From Myxococcota bacterium (GTDB taxonomy: Bacteria; Myxococcota_A; UBA9160; SMWR01): a stretch of DNA of 64,000 nucleotides. A program made the position numbers and the translations under genes. The notes below the pieces were generated by a model, which worked only from the letters and a program-made list of their open reading frames with translations, searched no databases and was not told where the DNA came from. Positions within the stretch are counted from its first letter, which is position 1. Every line of letters starts with the position of its first letter. The DNA is taken from the NCBI GenBank assembly GCA_039030075.1, contig JBCCEW010000029.1, forward strand, positions 1 through 64,000. The letters run 5' to 3'. Of this stretch, positions 8,032 through 17,196 are shown piece after piece.

Positions 8032-8880
8032 CTAGGGCCAGCCCGGCAGCAACCGGTGCTTCTTGCAGAACGGTTGCGCATGGACATTCTCTCCGCTGAG
8101 CGGAAGCGCGTCCTCCGACGAACAGAGCCAGGCGATCACCGCCGCGGGCACTTCCACCGGCGCCGTCTTCACCCCCATCTTCTCGAGCTCGGTCACTTCC
8201 CCCAGCGACGCGATCGCCGATTCGCTGAGCACCAGGCCGGGCTCGAGGTTGTACGCGCAGATCCCGCGATCCCCGTATTCGAGGTGAAGAATGCCGGCCA
8301 TGCGGTGGAGCGCGGCCTTCGTCGCGCCGTGCGCGAACCCCCAGCCACCGTGGGCGAGCTTCAGCGGCGGGTCGTGCATTCCCGCCGCGGACGTCAGGTT
8401 CACGACGATTCCGCTGCCGCGCTCGAGCATCCCGTGCAAGACGAGTCGGGTGAGCCGCACCTGGGCGACGACGTTGCCCTCGAAGACCTTCTCGAGCTCC
8501 TCCATCGAGCCGTCGAGGAAATCCGCCATCAGGCCCGGCCCCTGGTAGATCGCGTTGTTGACCAGCACGTCGATCCGGCCCCAATCGGCGAGGGTGTCGT
8601 CGACCAGGGCCTGGATCGTGGCCGGCTCGAGCAGATCGAGGCGCTGCACCCGGGCGCGACGTCCCTTGGCCACGACCGCGTCGCGGGTCTCTTCCAGGCT
8701 TCCCGGCAGCGAAGACCCATCCGCGTTGCGCACCATGTCCGCGTGCTCGTCACCGGATTGGACGGTGCGCGCCGCCAGCACCAGATCGAAGCCCGCGTCC
8801 GCCAGGGCCAGTGCCGTGGCCTTCCCGATCCCGCGGCTGGCCCCGGTCACCACGGCCACCTGGCCTTCTGCTCCAGCCAT
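8032..8880 (-). CDS. SDR family protein with Tyr-to-His active site
   Basis: A 282-residue short-chain dehydrogenase-like protein with TGASRGIGK at the N-terminus and NNAI. The residue that should be the catalytic tyrosine of YxxxK is histidine (HGATK); the codon read on the coding strand is CAC. The serine is retained (LTSAAG). It may have altered chemistry, a non-catalytic role, or belong to a subfamily that uses another base. The ATG at 8880 has GGAGG about 9 bases upstream. First gene of a two-gene SDR operon reading toward 7227. Confidence 0.85.
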   Translation of the reverse strand: MAGAEGQVAVVTGASRGIGKATALALADAGFDLVLAARTVQSGDEHADMVRNADGSSLPGSLEETRDAVVAKGRRARVQRLDLLEPATIQALVDDTLADWGRIDVLVNNAIYQGPGLMADFLDGSMEELEKVFEGNVVAQVRLTRLVLHGMLERGSGIVVNLTSAAGMHDPPLKLAHGGWGFAHGATKAALHRMAGILHLEYGDRGICAYNLEPGLVLSESAIASLGEVTELEKMGVKTAPVEVPAAVIAWLCSSEDALPLSGENVHAQPFCKKHRLLPGWP

Positions 8881-9146
8881 CCTGTGTCCCTCCCACTGTC
8901 CCTGTGGCCAGTAGAGCCGGTTGCGATCGACGACGTGCTGCCGTCGGGCCGCGATCACGTCGGACCGCTCGCGCGCCGAGACCCGAAGAGAACCCGACGG
9001 CAGCGCCTCACTACACTCCGTCGCGTGGGGTGCCATCTCGTTCTTGGCCCCTGACCTTCCCACGATCCGGACTCTCCCCATGTATCGTCCTCGGGTCGCT
9101 TTTTCCAGGGCAATCAGCGCCAGCGCCAACCGCGCAGGAGGCAGAC

Positions 9147-9551
9147 ATGAAGACCGACAAGCTGCAGCTCGGCGTGGTCGTCGAAGACCTCGACCGTGCG
9201 ATCGCGCGGGCCGAGCAGGTCTTCGGAGCGGGTCCCTTCCGACGTTTGAGCGTCCCCGAAGCGGAGGTCGATGCCGCCGTGGCCGACTGGGCCGGTGTCG
9301 AGCTCGAGCTGATCGTGGCCGCAACCGACGACCTCCGTTCCCAACACCAGAAGCTCCTCAACGGGAAGTCGGCCCGACTCACCCACATCGGCGCCTACGT
9401 CCCGAGCAAGGACGCCGCCCTCGACCACTTCCGAGGGGTCGACGTGCCGGTCGTCTATGAGGACACGGGCGATGCAGACGTCCGCACCGGGATGGTCGAC
9501 CTCCGCAACGACGCCGGTTTCCTGCTCGAGCTGCTCGAGCGGGTGTCCTGA
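9147..9551 (+). CDS. VOC/glyoxalase-fold protein
   Basis: A 134-residue protein with two beta-alpha-beta-beta-beta modules of the vicinal oxygen chelate superfamily, opening with the typical LQLGVVVEDLDRAIA. The metal-ligand positions are hard to assign: an internal His is present in THIGAYV and a Glu near the end in FLLELLE, while the N-terminal ligand position appears to lack His. The start has an excellent site (AGGAGG, five bases). It is five bases upstream of the exported protein gene and so forms an operon with it. The reaction is unknown. Confidence 0.8.
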   Translation: MKTDKLQLGVVVEDLDRAIARAEQVFGAGPFRRLSVPEAEVDAAVADWAGVELELIVAATDDLRSQHQKLLNGKSARLTHIGAYVPSKDAALDHFRGVDVPVVYEDTGDADVRTGMVDLRNDAGFLLELLERVS

Positions 9552-9556
9552 CACCG

Positions 9557-11218
9557 ATGGCCGAACGAATCCCCATGACCGGCCGAACCCGAACGCACTG
9601 GCGCTTCGCGTGGTCTGCGCTGCTGGCAATCTTCGCCCTGACCCCAGTCGACGCGGCTGTCGCCGCGGAGCGCCAGGCCCGCAATCCCTTCCTTGCCGAC
9701 TCGGCCTACCCGATGGCCCACGGCGATCCGGCGCAACAGGACGGCCTCTGGGTGCCGGGACCCGAAGCTCCCGGCCCGCAGCTCTCGTCCGAAGAAGTGA
9801 AGTACGTGGCCACGGGCCCCGGGCACTTCGGCGCCTACACCTCGAGCGCCTACCCCGATGGGCGCCGGGTGCTCTGGAGCAACGGGATCGACCGCATCCT
9901 CAAGCTCGACTTCGACAGCTACGAGATCCTGACCACCTACTGGCTGCCGGGGGCTCGCCGCTGGACCGAGGAAGAAGCAGACGAAGCCATCGCGAGCTTC
10001 GACGCATCGAACGAGGGCTTCTTCGCCACCTGGCGCGCGCTGCGCGGCAGCGACAAGTTCCGCGACCTCTCTGGCGTCTACACGATCCTCGACATCGACA
10101 ACACCTACTACATCGGCAGTCGTGACGGCGCGATCACCGCCTACCGCGACGCCAACCCCGAAGACCCGGCGTCCGAGATCGTGGTCCGCGACTCGTTCCA
10201 GCTGCCCGACAGCGTCAGCGGTCACGCCGTCGGCATGAACCTCACCTGGGACGGCTGGCTCATCATTCCCACCGAGCACGGCGACGTCGTGGCCGTGTCC
10301 CGCGACTTCAGCGAGTACCGCGTCGGTCGCATGCGTCACAGCGAGGGCGCGGAGAACAAAGCGACGGGCGGGACCGGGCAGGGATGGGTGCGAAACGGAT
10401 TCGCGCTCGACGAACGCGGCGGGATCTACATCGCGTCGCAGGAGCACATGCACAAGCTGGTGTGGACCGGAGACCAGATCTCGACGGATCCGGCCGACGG
10501 CGCGTGGACCAGCCGTTACCTGAACGGCTGGGGGCGCGGAACCGGAGCCACCCCGAGCCTGATGGGCTTCGGAGACGAGGACCGCTTCGTCGTGATCACC
10601 GACGGGGAGCCGCTGATGAACGTCGTGCTCTTCTGGCGCGACGACATCCCCGCCGACTGGGACGGAGTCTCTGGCGCACCCAACCGGCGGATCGCCGGCA
10701 TGCTCCCCGCCGACATGGGCGACCCGGAGCTCGACGAGATCCAATCGGAACAATCGGTCATCGTCGCGGGCTACGGCGCACTCGTCGTCAACAACGTCCC
10801 GCGAAACTCGCCCTGGTACCTCCCCGCCCAGGCCGAGCGCTTGTTGATCGGGCTGCTCGGGAGCGCCCCGCTCTACCAACCCTTCGGCGTCCAGAAGTTC
10901 GCGTGGGATCCGGAGAAGCGCGCGCTTCTCGAGGCCTGGGTCAACCGCGAGGTGAGCTCGCCATCGTGCCTGCCGGTGGTCAGTTACGCGAGCGATCGGG
11001 TGTATCTGATCGGCGCCCGGGACAACGCGTGGACACTCGAAGCAATCGATTGGAGCACGGGCGAGAGCGCCTTCCACAGCGTGATCGGCAGCCAGCGCTT
11101 CAACCCGTTCTACTCGGGCACGCTGATCGATGAAGAAGCGCGCGTGCACTACGGGACGCATTGGGGCCGGGTGCGTCTCGACCCGAAGCCTTCCCCCCGA
11201 GCGGCAGCGAGCGAATAG
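9557..11218 (+). CDS. exported protein, possible beta-propeller
   Basis: A 553-residue protein with an N-terminal signal peptide (hydrophobic FAWSALLAIFALTPVDAAVAA, cut to 20 residues or fewer in any reading; cleavage near residue 37). The body has repeated short segments of the type DGWLIIPTEHGDVVAVS and GGIYIASQEHMHKLVW, as in periplasmic beta-propellers such as SMP-30 or PQQ-like folds. No catalytic motif is recognised. It follows the VOC gene by five bases and so is probably co-transcribed. A second in-frame ATG at 9575 is possible. Confidence 0.75.
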   Translation: MAERIPMTGRTRTHWRFAWSALLAIFALTPVDAAVAAERQARNPFLADSAYPMAHGDPAQQDGLWVPGPEAPGPQLSSEEVKYVATGPGHFGAYTSSAYPDGRRVLWSNGIDRILKLDFDSYEILTTYWLPGARRWTEEEADEAIASFDASNEGFFATWRALRGSDKFRDLSGVYTILDIDNTYYIGSRDGAITAYRDANPEDPASEIVVRDSFQLPDSVSGHAVGMNLTWDGWLIIPTEHGDVVAVSRDFSEYRVGRMRHSEGAENKATGGTGQGWVRNGFALDERGGIYIASQEHMHKLVWTGDQISTDPADGAWTSRYLNGWGRGTGATPSLMGFGDEDRFVVITDGEPLMNVVLFWRDDIPADWDGVSGAPNRRIAGMLPADMGDPELDEIQSEQSVIVAGYGALVVNNVPRNSPWYLPAQAERLLIGLLGSAPLYQPFGVQKFAWDPEKRALLEAWVNREVSSPSCLPVVSYASDRVYLIGARDNAWTLEAIDWSTGESAFHSVIGSQRFNPFYSGTLIDEEARVHYGTHWGRVRLDPKPSPRAAASE

Positions 11219-11228
11219 CCGAGCGCCT

Positions 11229-11786
11229 CTACCTTCCCGAGACGAGCGCGGCGAGGTCCAGCTCGTGGACGCGCGTCGTGTCGTCCGCGGCGTCGAGAAA
11301 GCCACGAATCCCGTCGAAGTACGGTCGCGTGAAGTCGTTCCACTCGATCACTTCGCACACGAGGCCGGGAATCGTCGTGGACTCGATGTACGACATGCGA
11401 GCGAAGCCCTTGGCGCCTGCATCGACGACGGCCTCGAATCCCGCTCCCATCGCCGTGTCGTAGGTGTGGTCGAAGTCCTCGACGCAGAAGCCGTAGTGGT
11501 GGTGACCGAAGCCGCGCCGCTCGATCGCCTCCCGGTACATCGACGGCCCATCGCTGACCTGCTCGATGAGCTCGAGCTGCAGGTCCCCGATGTAGGCGAA
11601 CGCCACGTGGATGGTCAGGTCGCCCGTCGGCTCGCCCCGATAACGAGAACCGGCCAGGGGCTGGATCCCGCGGCACACGGCGAACGGCCCCAGCTGGAGC
11701 TGACGCGCCCATTCCTCCATCGCCGCATCGATGTCGGAAACGATGTAGGCGGTCTGGCGCACGGGGCCGAAGAGCGGGCTCAGCAT
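11229..11786 (-). CDS. VOC/glyoxalase-fold protein
   Basis: A 185-residue vicinal oxygen chelate protein, opening with VRQTAYIVSDIDAAMEEW and containing HHHYGFCVEDFD in the second module, as in methylmalonyl-CoA epimerase and related lyases. Candidate metal ligands are His of the HHH cluster and Glu of VCEVIEW. ATG at 11786 is chosen because GGAG lies eight bases upstream; the frame continues upstream with non-protein-like sequence. It converges with the exported protein gene, with a gap of only ten bases, and is divergent from the SDR at 11896. Confidence 0.82.
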   Translation of the reverse strand: MLSPLFGPVRQTAYIVSDIDAAMEEWARQLQLGPFAVCRGIQPLAGSRYRGEPTGDLTIHVAFAYIGDLQLELIEQVSDGPSMYREAIERRGFGHHHYGFCVEDFDHTYDTAMGAGFEAVVDAGAKGFARMSYIESTTIPGLVCEVIEWNDFTRPYFDGIRGFLDAADDTTRVHELDLAALVSGR

Positions 11787-11895
11787 GGACGAACTCCGGT
11801 GGGTTCGAGACGTACTCGTGTGTGCGACGGTATATGGAACGGCTGTCGAGTTCTCAAGTCCGGCGCGCTCGCGCATGGGCTCCAGGAGTCGCCTC

Positions 11896-12660
11896 ATGCG
11901 CAACATCGTGATCAGTGGCAGCGCCAGCGGGATCGGTCTCGCCACGAAGACGAAGCTCGAAACTCAGGGCGATCGGGTCGTCGGCATCGACCTCCGCGAT
12001 GCCGACATCGAAGCGGACCTGTCGACGGCGAGCGGGCGCGGGGAAGCCGTTCGACAGGCGCTCGAGCTCACCTCGAACGAGATCGACGGCGTGGTGTTGT
12101 CGGCCGGCTTGAGCGGCGTGGACTCGCCGCCCGACACGACGCTGTCGGTCAACTACTTCGGTTCGGTCGAGCTCTTCGACGGCCTGCGCCCCGCCATGGA
12201 GGGTCGCCCGAACCCATGCGCGATCGGCCTGGTCTCCAACTCGTCCCAGTTTGGCATCGACTACGACGATCCGATGGTGCTCGCACTTCTCGAAGGCGAC
12301 GAGGCGAAGTGTCGGGCGATGGTGCGGGAGCTCGACCGCGGAGCCGCCTACCGCTACACGAAGCACGCCCTCGCGCGCGCGATTCGACGTCGCGCGATCG
12401 AATGGGGCCCGCTCGGCGTGCGGATCAACGGCATCGTGCCCGGCATGACCGAGACCCCGATGGTCCAGGCGATCAAGCAGGACCCGGAGATGGGCCCCTA
12501 CGTCGATCGGCTCCCCATCCCGCTGCAACGCCCGGGAACCGCCGAGGAAATGGCGGGCGTCATCGCCTTCCTGCTCAGCGACGCGGCCGCCTACATCCAC
12601 GGCATGATGCTCTGGGTCGACGGCGGCACGGATGCCGCGGTGCGCCCCGACCGCTTCTAG
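11896..12660 (+). CDS. SDR, 3-alpha-hydroxysteroid dehydrogenase-like
   Basis: A 254-residue short-chain dehydrogenase starting MRNIVISGSASGIG, with NAD-binding GSASGIG, a catalytic YxxxK (YRYTK) and a conserved C-terminal glycine-rich end. The shortened Rossmann part and the insertion containing FGIDYDDPMVLALLEGDE resemble 3-alpha-hydroxysteroid dehydrogenase/carbonyl reductase and coniferyl-alcohol dehydrogenase proteins. The start at 11896 has CAGGAG about nine bases upstream. It is divergent from the VOC gene, which may share its promoter. A steroid or aromatic alcohol substrate is an inference from family resemblance. Confidence 0.88.
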   Translation: MRNIVISGSASGIGLATKTKLETQGDRVVGIDLRDADIEADLSTASGRGEAVRQALELTSNEIDGVVLSAGLSGVDSPPDTTLSVNYFGSVELFDGLRPAMEGRPNPCAIGLVSNSSQFGIDYDDPMVLALLEGDEAKCRAMVRELDRGAAYRYTKHALARAIRRRAIEWGPLGVRINGIVPGMTETPMVQAIKQDPEMGPYVDRLPIPLQRPGTAEEMAGVIAFLLSDAAAYIHGMMLWVDGGTDAAVRPDRF

Positions 12661-12685
12661 CCGCGACCCATGCCACCGCCCGACC

Positions 12686-13585
12686 TCACGACAGGATCCC
12701 GTGGCGCGCCGCCTCGGCGATCGCCGCGACGGCCGGGGGGGTAATGCGGCGCTCGACCGTGATCGCGTAGAACTCTTCACGCACGTCGTCGGTGCTGCCG
12801 ACCAGCTGGACGCCGTGGGTCTCGCGAATCTCGTCGGCGACGACGATCGGCGCTGCAAAGATTCCCGTCCCGTGCTGGCCAAAGACCTTGAGCAGGGCCG
12901 AGTCTTCGATCTCGGCCACGATCTCGGGACGAACGTCGATCTCTTCGAACCAGAGCTCGAGGGAGTGCCCGAGGGTGGTGTTGCGCGTCGGGACGAGCAT
13001 CGGCGCGCCGTCCAGGCTCTGGGGGAAGCCCCGCCGGTGCCGACGAGCGAGCGAGGGCTCCCCGAAGAAGCCGATGCCGCAGTCGCCGAGTGAGTGGTTG
13101 AAGGCCTTGACGTGCACCTGCGGGCCCAGGGGTGCGTCGGTCAGCACCATGTCGTACTCCTGGACGGCCAGCGCCGCCATCAGGTCGTCGGTCTTCCCCT
13201 CGTGGAGCACGAGCTGCACGGGATCCTCCATCTCGAGGGCCGTCTGCAGGAGCCGGTGCGTGACGAGCTTCGGGACGACGTCCGCGATCCCGACGAGCAG
13301 CTTCGCCGGCCGTCTCGTCGGGCGCCCGCGCAGCGCGTCCTGCATCTCGCGGCCCAAAGAGAAGATCTCTTCCGCGTACTGGTAGGCGACGCGCCCGACG
13401 TCCGTGAGGACGAGCCGGCGCCCCTCCCGGACGAAGAGCTGCTCGTCCAGCGTGTCCTCGAGCTTGCGAATCTGGCCGCTGAGCGTGGGCTGTGCCAAAC
13501 GCAGCACATCGGATGCCCGGGTGACGCTCCCCTCCCGCGCAACGACGTAGAAGTAGTAGAGGTGGTGATAGTTCAGCCAATCCAA
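12686..13585 (-). CDS. NhaR-type LysR family regulator
   Basis: A 299-residue LysR-type regulator. The winged helix at residues 1-65 begins MDWLNYHHLYYFYVVAREGS, a hallmark of the NhaR branch, and a substrate-binding-like effector domain follows. NhaR in enterobacteria responds to sodium and controls sodium/proton antiport and exopolysaccharide genes. Here it is divergent from an ABC exporter operon, with an AT-rich shared element between them, so it probably controls that operon. The effector cannot be deduced. Confidence 0.9.
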   Translation of the reverse strand: MDWLNYHHLYYFYVVAREGSVTRASDVLRLAQPTLSGQIRKLEDTLDEQLFVREGRRLVLTDVGRVAYQYAEEIFSLGREMQDALRGRPTRRPAKLLVGIADVVPKLVTHRLLQTALEMEDPVQLVLHEGKTDDLMAALAVQEYDMVLTDAPLGPQVHVKAFNHSLGDCGIGFFGEPSLARRHRRGFPQSLDGAPMLVPTRNTTLGHSLELWFEEIDVRPEIVAEIEDSALLKVFGQHGTGIFAAPIVVADEIRETHGVQLVGSTDDVREEFYAITVERRITPPAVAAIAEAARHGILS

Positions 13586-13627
13586 GGGTCTACCTCCCCG
13601 GGCCGATCGGGTGCGGCCCGCCTCTCA

Positions 13628-13684
13628 GATATATCGGGATTATCGAACTAAATCTCGGATATTTTCTATTTTTCGAATCCAGAA
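13628..13684 (+). promoter_or_regulatory. shared promoter element, copy A
   Basis: A 57-base AT-rich block between the NhaR-type regulator and the ABC exporter. It begins gatatatcgg and contains attttctatttttcgaatc at 13661-13679. The same two blocks with identical internal spacing occur at 22140-22196, upstream of another plus-strand gene. Location and conservation suggest a regulator site plus core promoter; the adjacent NhaR-type protein is the obvious candidate binder. Confidence 0.6.
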
Positions 13685-13741
13685 GGAGACCCGATACTCC
13701 GCCGGACCCGAATCGAGAGGCTCGGGATCAGGAGGAGCGGG

Positions 13742-15874
13742 ATGGAGGCTCGAAAGAGCGCAGAGCTGCGGGGCGCGCCGGAGATCTCGGTACCGGGTGT
13801 CCTGGTCGGCCGCCTGCTCGAAGTGGTGCTCGGAGTCGCCACCGGCGAAGCGACCTCGCTCGACCGGATCGAGGCACCGCGGTCGGGCGCGAGCTGGCAG
13901 GAAGCGCTCGAGAACGCCCTGGATCGGCACCCGCTGCGGGCGCGCCCCACCTTCTTGTCGGCCCTCGAGGCGGCGGGCGCCGCCAGCGCCAGCACCCCAC
14001 TCGTGACCCACGGACGCAGCGGGGACCGGGGCTGGCTCGCGATCCTGGACCGCGCCCCGGGCCGCGTTCGAGCGGTCAGCGCCAGTGGCGAGGACCGTTG
14101 GCTGCGCCTCGAGGCCCTCGCCGAGGCCCTCGGACGCAACGACCCGGAAGAGCCGCACCCGTGGATGCTCGTCGAGCCGGAGCTCCCGGCCCTCGGCGCG
14201 GTGAAGCCGGCCTCGAAGGACTCGCGCAGCCTGCCCCCGCTGCGACGCCTCTTCGGACTGCTCAAACCCGATCGCAGCGATCTCTGGACGGTCGTCCTCT
14301 ATGCCGTGCTGATCGGAGCGCTCACCCTCGCGACGCCAATCGCGGTGCAGCAGCTCGTGAACACGGTGGCCTTCGGGGGCCTGGTGCAGCCCGTCGTCAT
14401 TCTCGCGCTGCTGCTCTTCGGCGTGTTGTCGTTCGCGGGCCTGCTCTCAGGCCTGCAGGCCTACACCGCCGAGATCATCCAGCGTCGCCTCTTCGTGCGC
14501 GTGGTGATGGACCTCGCCGAGCGCCTGCCGCGCGTCGAGATTCGTTCCTTCGACGGACGACACGGCCCCGAGCTCGTCAACCGGATCTTCGACCTGTTCA
14601 CGGTGCAGAAGCTGGGCGCCCTGCTGCTGCTGGACGGCACCTCGGTGCTGCTGCAGACCGCCGTGGGCCTGCTGATCCTCTCATTCTACCACCCGATCAT
14701 GCTCGCCTTCAGCATCCTGCTGGTGGGTGCGATTGCCGTCGTGGTGCTCGTCTTCGGCCGCGGCGCCGTGGACACGGCGATCGGCGAGTCGAACGCGAAG
14801 TACGCCGTCGTCCATTGGATGGAGGAGCTGGCCGCCCACCCCGTGACCTTCCGGGGGCCGGGCGGCCGCGCACACGCGGTCGGTCGCGCCGACCAGCTGG
14901 CAGCGAAGTACGTGCGCGCCCGACGCCGGCACTACCGCATCGTGCTGCGTCAGTTCTCGAGCGCCCTCGTCCTGCAGGTATTGGCGAGCAGCCTGCTGCT
15001 CGCGCTCGGCGGCTGGCTCGTCGTCGCCGGTCAGCTCACCCTGGGACAGCTCGTCGCCTCGGAGCTGATCATCACGGCGATCGTCGCCGCCGTCGCCAAG
15101 CTGGGCAAGCAGATGGAGAGTCTCTACGACCTGTTGGCCGCGACCGACAAGCTCGGCGTCCTCCTCGACCTGCCCCTCGAGCGCGAGGGCGGTTCGCCGG
15201 CAGCGCTCGGAAGTGGTCCTGCTCGCGTCCATCTTCGCGATGTCAGCTACGGCTACGAGGGTCGGTCGGTGCTCTCGAGCGTCTCCGAGGACATCGAAGC
15301 CGGCGAGCGCGTCGCGGTCCGCGGCGCGAACGGCTCGGGGAAGAGCACGCTGACCGAGCTGATGGCAGGCCTGCGCGCGCCGGAGAAGGGCTTCGTCGCC
15401 GTCGACGAATGCGACATCCGCGACCTCTCCCTCGACGAGCTGCGGGCTCAGGTCGTCCGGGTGGGCGAAGCCGAGATCTTCTCCGGGTCCATCCTCGACA
15501 ACCTGCGCGTCGCGCGGCCGAGCCTGTCGGTCGCCGAAGCGGGCGAAGTACTCGGGCGCGTCGGATTGCTCGACGCCGTGCGCGCCCTCCCGGACGGGCT
15601 CGGAACCCACCTGGCCACCGAGGGCTCGCCCCTCGCCCGCGGCCAGGTCGCGGCCTTGACCCTGGCGCGCGCGCTGGTCGCGAAGCCGCGCCTGCTCTTG
15701 CTCGACGAAGCGCTCATCCACATCGAGACCCACACGCGAAAGCAGGTGCTCGACACCCTCTTCGCAGCGGACGCGCCTTGGACGCTGGTGGCCGTCACGG
15801 ACAGCGCGGACGTGATCGAGCGCTGTTCGCGCGTGGTCGAACTGTCGGATCCGAATGCGAGGGCGGTGGCATGA
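13742..15874 (+). CDS. ABC exporter, permease-ATPase fusion
   Basis: A 710-residue fused ABC exporter subunit, type I secretion or peptide-export class. Residues 1-150 form an N-terminal domain that resembles a degenerate C39-peptidase-like domain without an obvious catalytic Cys. About residues 180-440 carry the membrane helices, and the ATPase follows from about 495. Walker A GANGSGKST (about 528-536) and Walker B LLLLDEA (651-657) are intact. The signature is LARGQ (631-635) instead of LSGGQ, the Q-loop glutamine appears to be Gly, and the H-loop His position holds Thr686. Such changes usually mean altered or absent ATP hydrolysis. AGGAGGAG precedes the ATG. The gene overlaps the HlyD gene by four bases. 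Confidence 0.9.
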   Translation: MEARKSAELRGAPEISVPGVLVGRLLEVVLGVATGEATSLDRIEAPRSGASWQEALENALDRHPLRARPTFLSALEAAGAASASTPLVTHGRSGDRGWLAILDRAPGRVRAVSASGEDRWLRLEALAEALGRNDPEEPHPWMLVEPELPALGAVKPASKDSRSLPPLRRLFGLLKPDRSDLWTVVLYAVLIGALTLATPIAVQQLVNTVAFGGLVQPVVILALLLFGVLSFAGLLSGLQAYTAEIIQRRLFVRVVMDLAERLPRVEIRSFDGRHGPELVNRIFDLFTVQKLGALLLLDGTSVLLQTAVGLLILSFYHPIMLAFSILLVGAIAVVVLVFGRGAVDTAIGESNAKYAVVHWMEELAAHPVTFRGPGGRAHAVGRADQLAAKYVRARRRHYRIVLRQFSSALVLQVLASSLLLALGGWLVVAGQLTLGQLVASELIITAIVAAVAKLGKQMESLYDLLAATDKLGVLLDLPLEREGGSPAALGSGPARVHLRDVSYGYEGRSVLSSVSEDIEAGERVAVRGANGSGKSTLTELMAGLRAPEKGFVAVDECDIRDLSLDELRAQVVRVGEAEIFSGSILDNLRVARPSLSVAEAGEVLGRVGLLDAVRALPDGLGTHLATEGSPLARGQVAALTLARALVAKPRLLLLDEALIHIETHTRKQVLDTLFAADAPWTLVAVTDSADVIERCSRVVELSDPNARAVA

Positions 15875-17196
15875 CGAAGGAAACCACGAGACAGCGGGCC
15901 GAGATCTCGGCGCTGCAGATGGTCCAGAGCCCGCGGGCACTGCGCATGTTCACCGTCCTGTTGCTGGTGCTCCTCGTCATCAGCCTGTTCGGCCTCGGCC
16001 TGGTTCCGTGGCAGCAGAACGTCCCCGGCGTAGGACGGGTGGTGGCCTTCGACCCCTTCGAGCGCATCCAGACCGTGGCCGCGCCCGTCGACGGTCGCGT
16101 GCAGCAGGCCTGGGTCATCGAGGGCTCCCGCGTCGAGCAGGGCGACCCGCTCCTCGAGATCGTCGACAACGATCCGTCGATCCTGCGGCGGCTCGAGGAA
16201 CAGCGCCTCGCACTGGAGTCCCAGGTCGGCGCAGCCCGCGAGAAGGTCCGGCTCTTCCAGTCTCAGGTGGAGGCCCTCAAGTCGGCCCAGGACCTCGCCA
16301 CCGATGCGGCGCGCAGCCAGGTCCAGGTCGCGCGCGCAGCGGTGCAGTCGGCCCGCCACGGGTTCAGCGCGGCACGCGCCGTGGAGGACCAGACTCGTTT
16401 GAACTTCGAGCGCCACCGCGAGCTCGTTCAGGACGGACTGGTCTCGGACCTCGAGTTCGAGATGACCGAGCGCGCCTTCAAGGAGGCCCGCGCCCGCGTG
16501 CAGCAGGGCCGGCAGGCGTTGGCGGCGGCCGAGTACGAGGAAGAGGCCGCGGTCGCCGAGCTCGGTCGCATCGAGACCGAGAATCAGGCGCGCATCGAGA
16601 CGTCGCGCACGAGCGAGCAGTCTTCCGAGCTGGAGACGGCCGCGCTGAAGGAGCGGCTCACCGCCCTCGACGTGCGCATCGCCCAGCAGAACACCCAGCT
16701 GCTCCGGGCGCCCCGCGCCGGCACGGTGTACCGGCTCTTCGCCAGCCCGGGGGCCGAGCTGGTCAAGGCAGGCGATCCCGTCCTGCAGCTGATCCCGGAC
16801 ACCGAGAGTCGCGCGGTCGAGCTCTGGCTCGACGGCAACCACGTCCCCCTCGTCTCTGCGGACCGCACGGTGCGGCTGCAGTTCGAGGGCTGGCCCGCCG
16901 TCCAGTTCTCGGGTTGGCCGTCGGTAGCGGTGGGCACCTTCGGTGGACGAGTGTCGCTGGTCGACCCAAGCGACGACGGTACGGGGCGCTTCCGCATCCT
17001 CGTCGTTCCGGACGCGGAAGACGAGCCCTGGCCCGAGTCGATGTACCTGCGGCAGGGCGTGCGGGCGAAGGGCTTCGTGCTGCTCGACCAGGTGAGCATC
17101 GGCTACGAGCTCTGGCGTCAGGCGAACGGCTTCCCGCCGACGGTGGCGATGCGCGGTTCGGGCGGCGGCCCGGTGCCGGTGGTCGAGCAGCCGTGA
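15871..17196 (+). CDS. HlyD family periplasmic adaptor
   Basis: A 441-residue membrane fusion protein. One N-terminal transmembrane helix (about residues 27-48) is followed by a beta-barrel/lipoyl half, a long coiled coil (about residues 105-270, rich in Ala, Glu, Arg and Gln), the second lipoyl half (LLRAPRAGTVYRLFASPGAE) and a C-terminal beta domain. It links the inner-membrane exporter to an outer-membrane channel. The ATG lies in an ATGA overlap with the exporter gene and its stop overlaps the next GTG, so the three are strictly coupled. Substrate unknown. Confidence 0.92.
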   Translation: MTKETTRQRAEISALQMVQSPRALRMFTVLLLVLLVISLFGLGLVPWQQNVPGVGRVVAFDPFERIQTVAAPVDGRVQQAWVIEGSRVEQGDPLLEIVDNDPSILRRLEEQRLALESQVGAAREKVRLFQSQVEALKSAQDLATDAARSQVQVARAAVQSARHGFSAARAVEDQTRLNFERHRELVQDGLVSDLEFEMTERAFKEARARVQQGRQALAAAEYEEEAAVAELGRIETENQARIETSRTSEQSSELETAALKERLTALDVRIAQQNTQLLRAPRAGTVYRLFASPGAELVKAGDPVLQLIPDTESRAVELWLDGNHVPLVSADRTVRLQFEGWPAVQFSGWPSVAVGTFGGRVSLVDPSDDGTGRFRILVVPDAEDEPWPESMYLRQGVRAKGFVLLDQVSIGYELWRQANGFPPTVAMRGSGGGPVPVVEQP

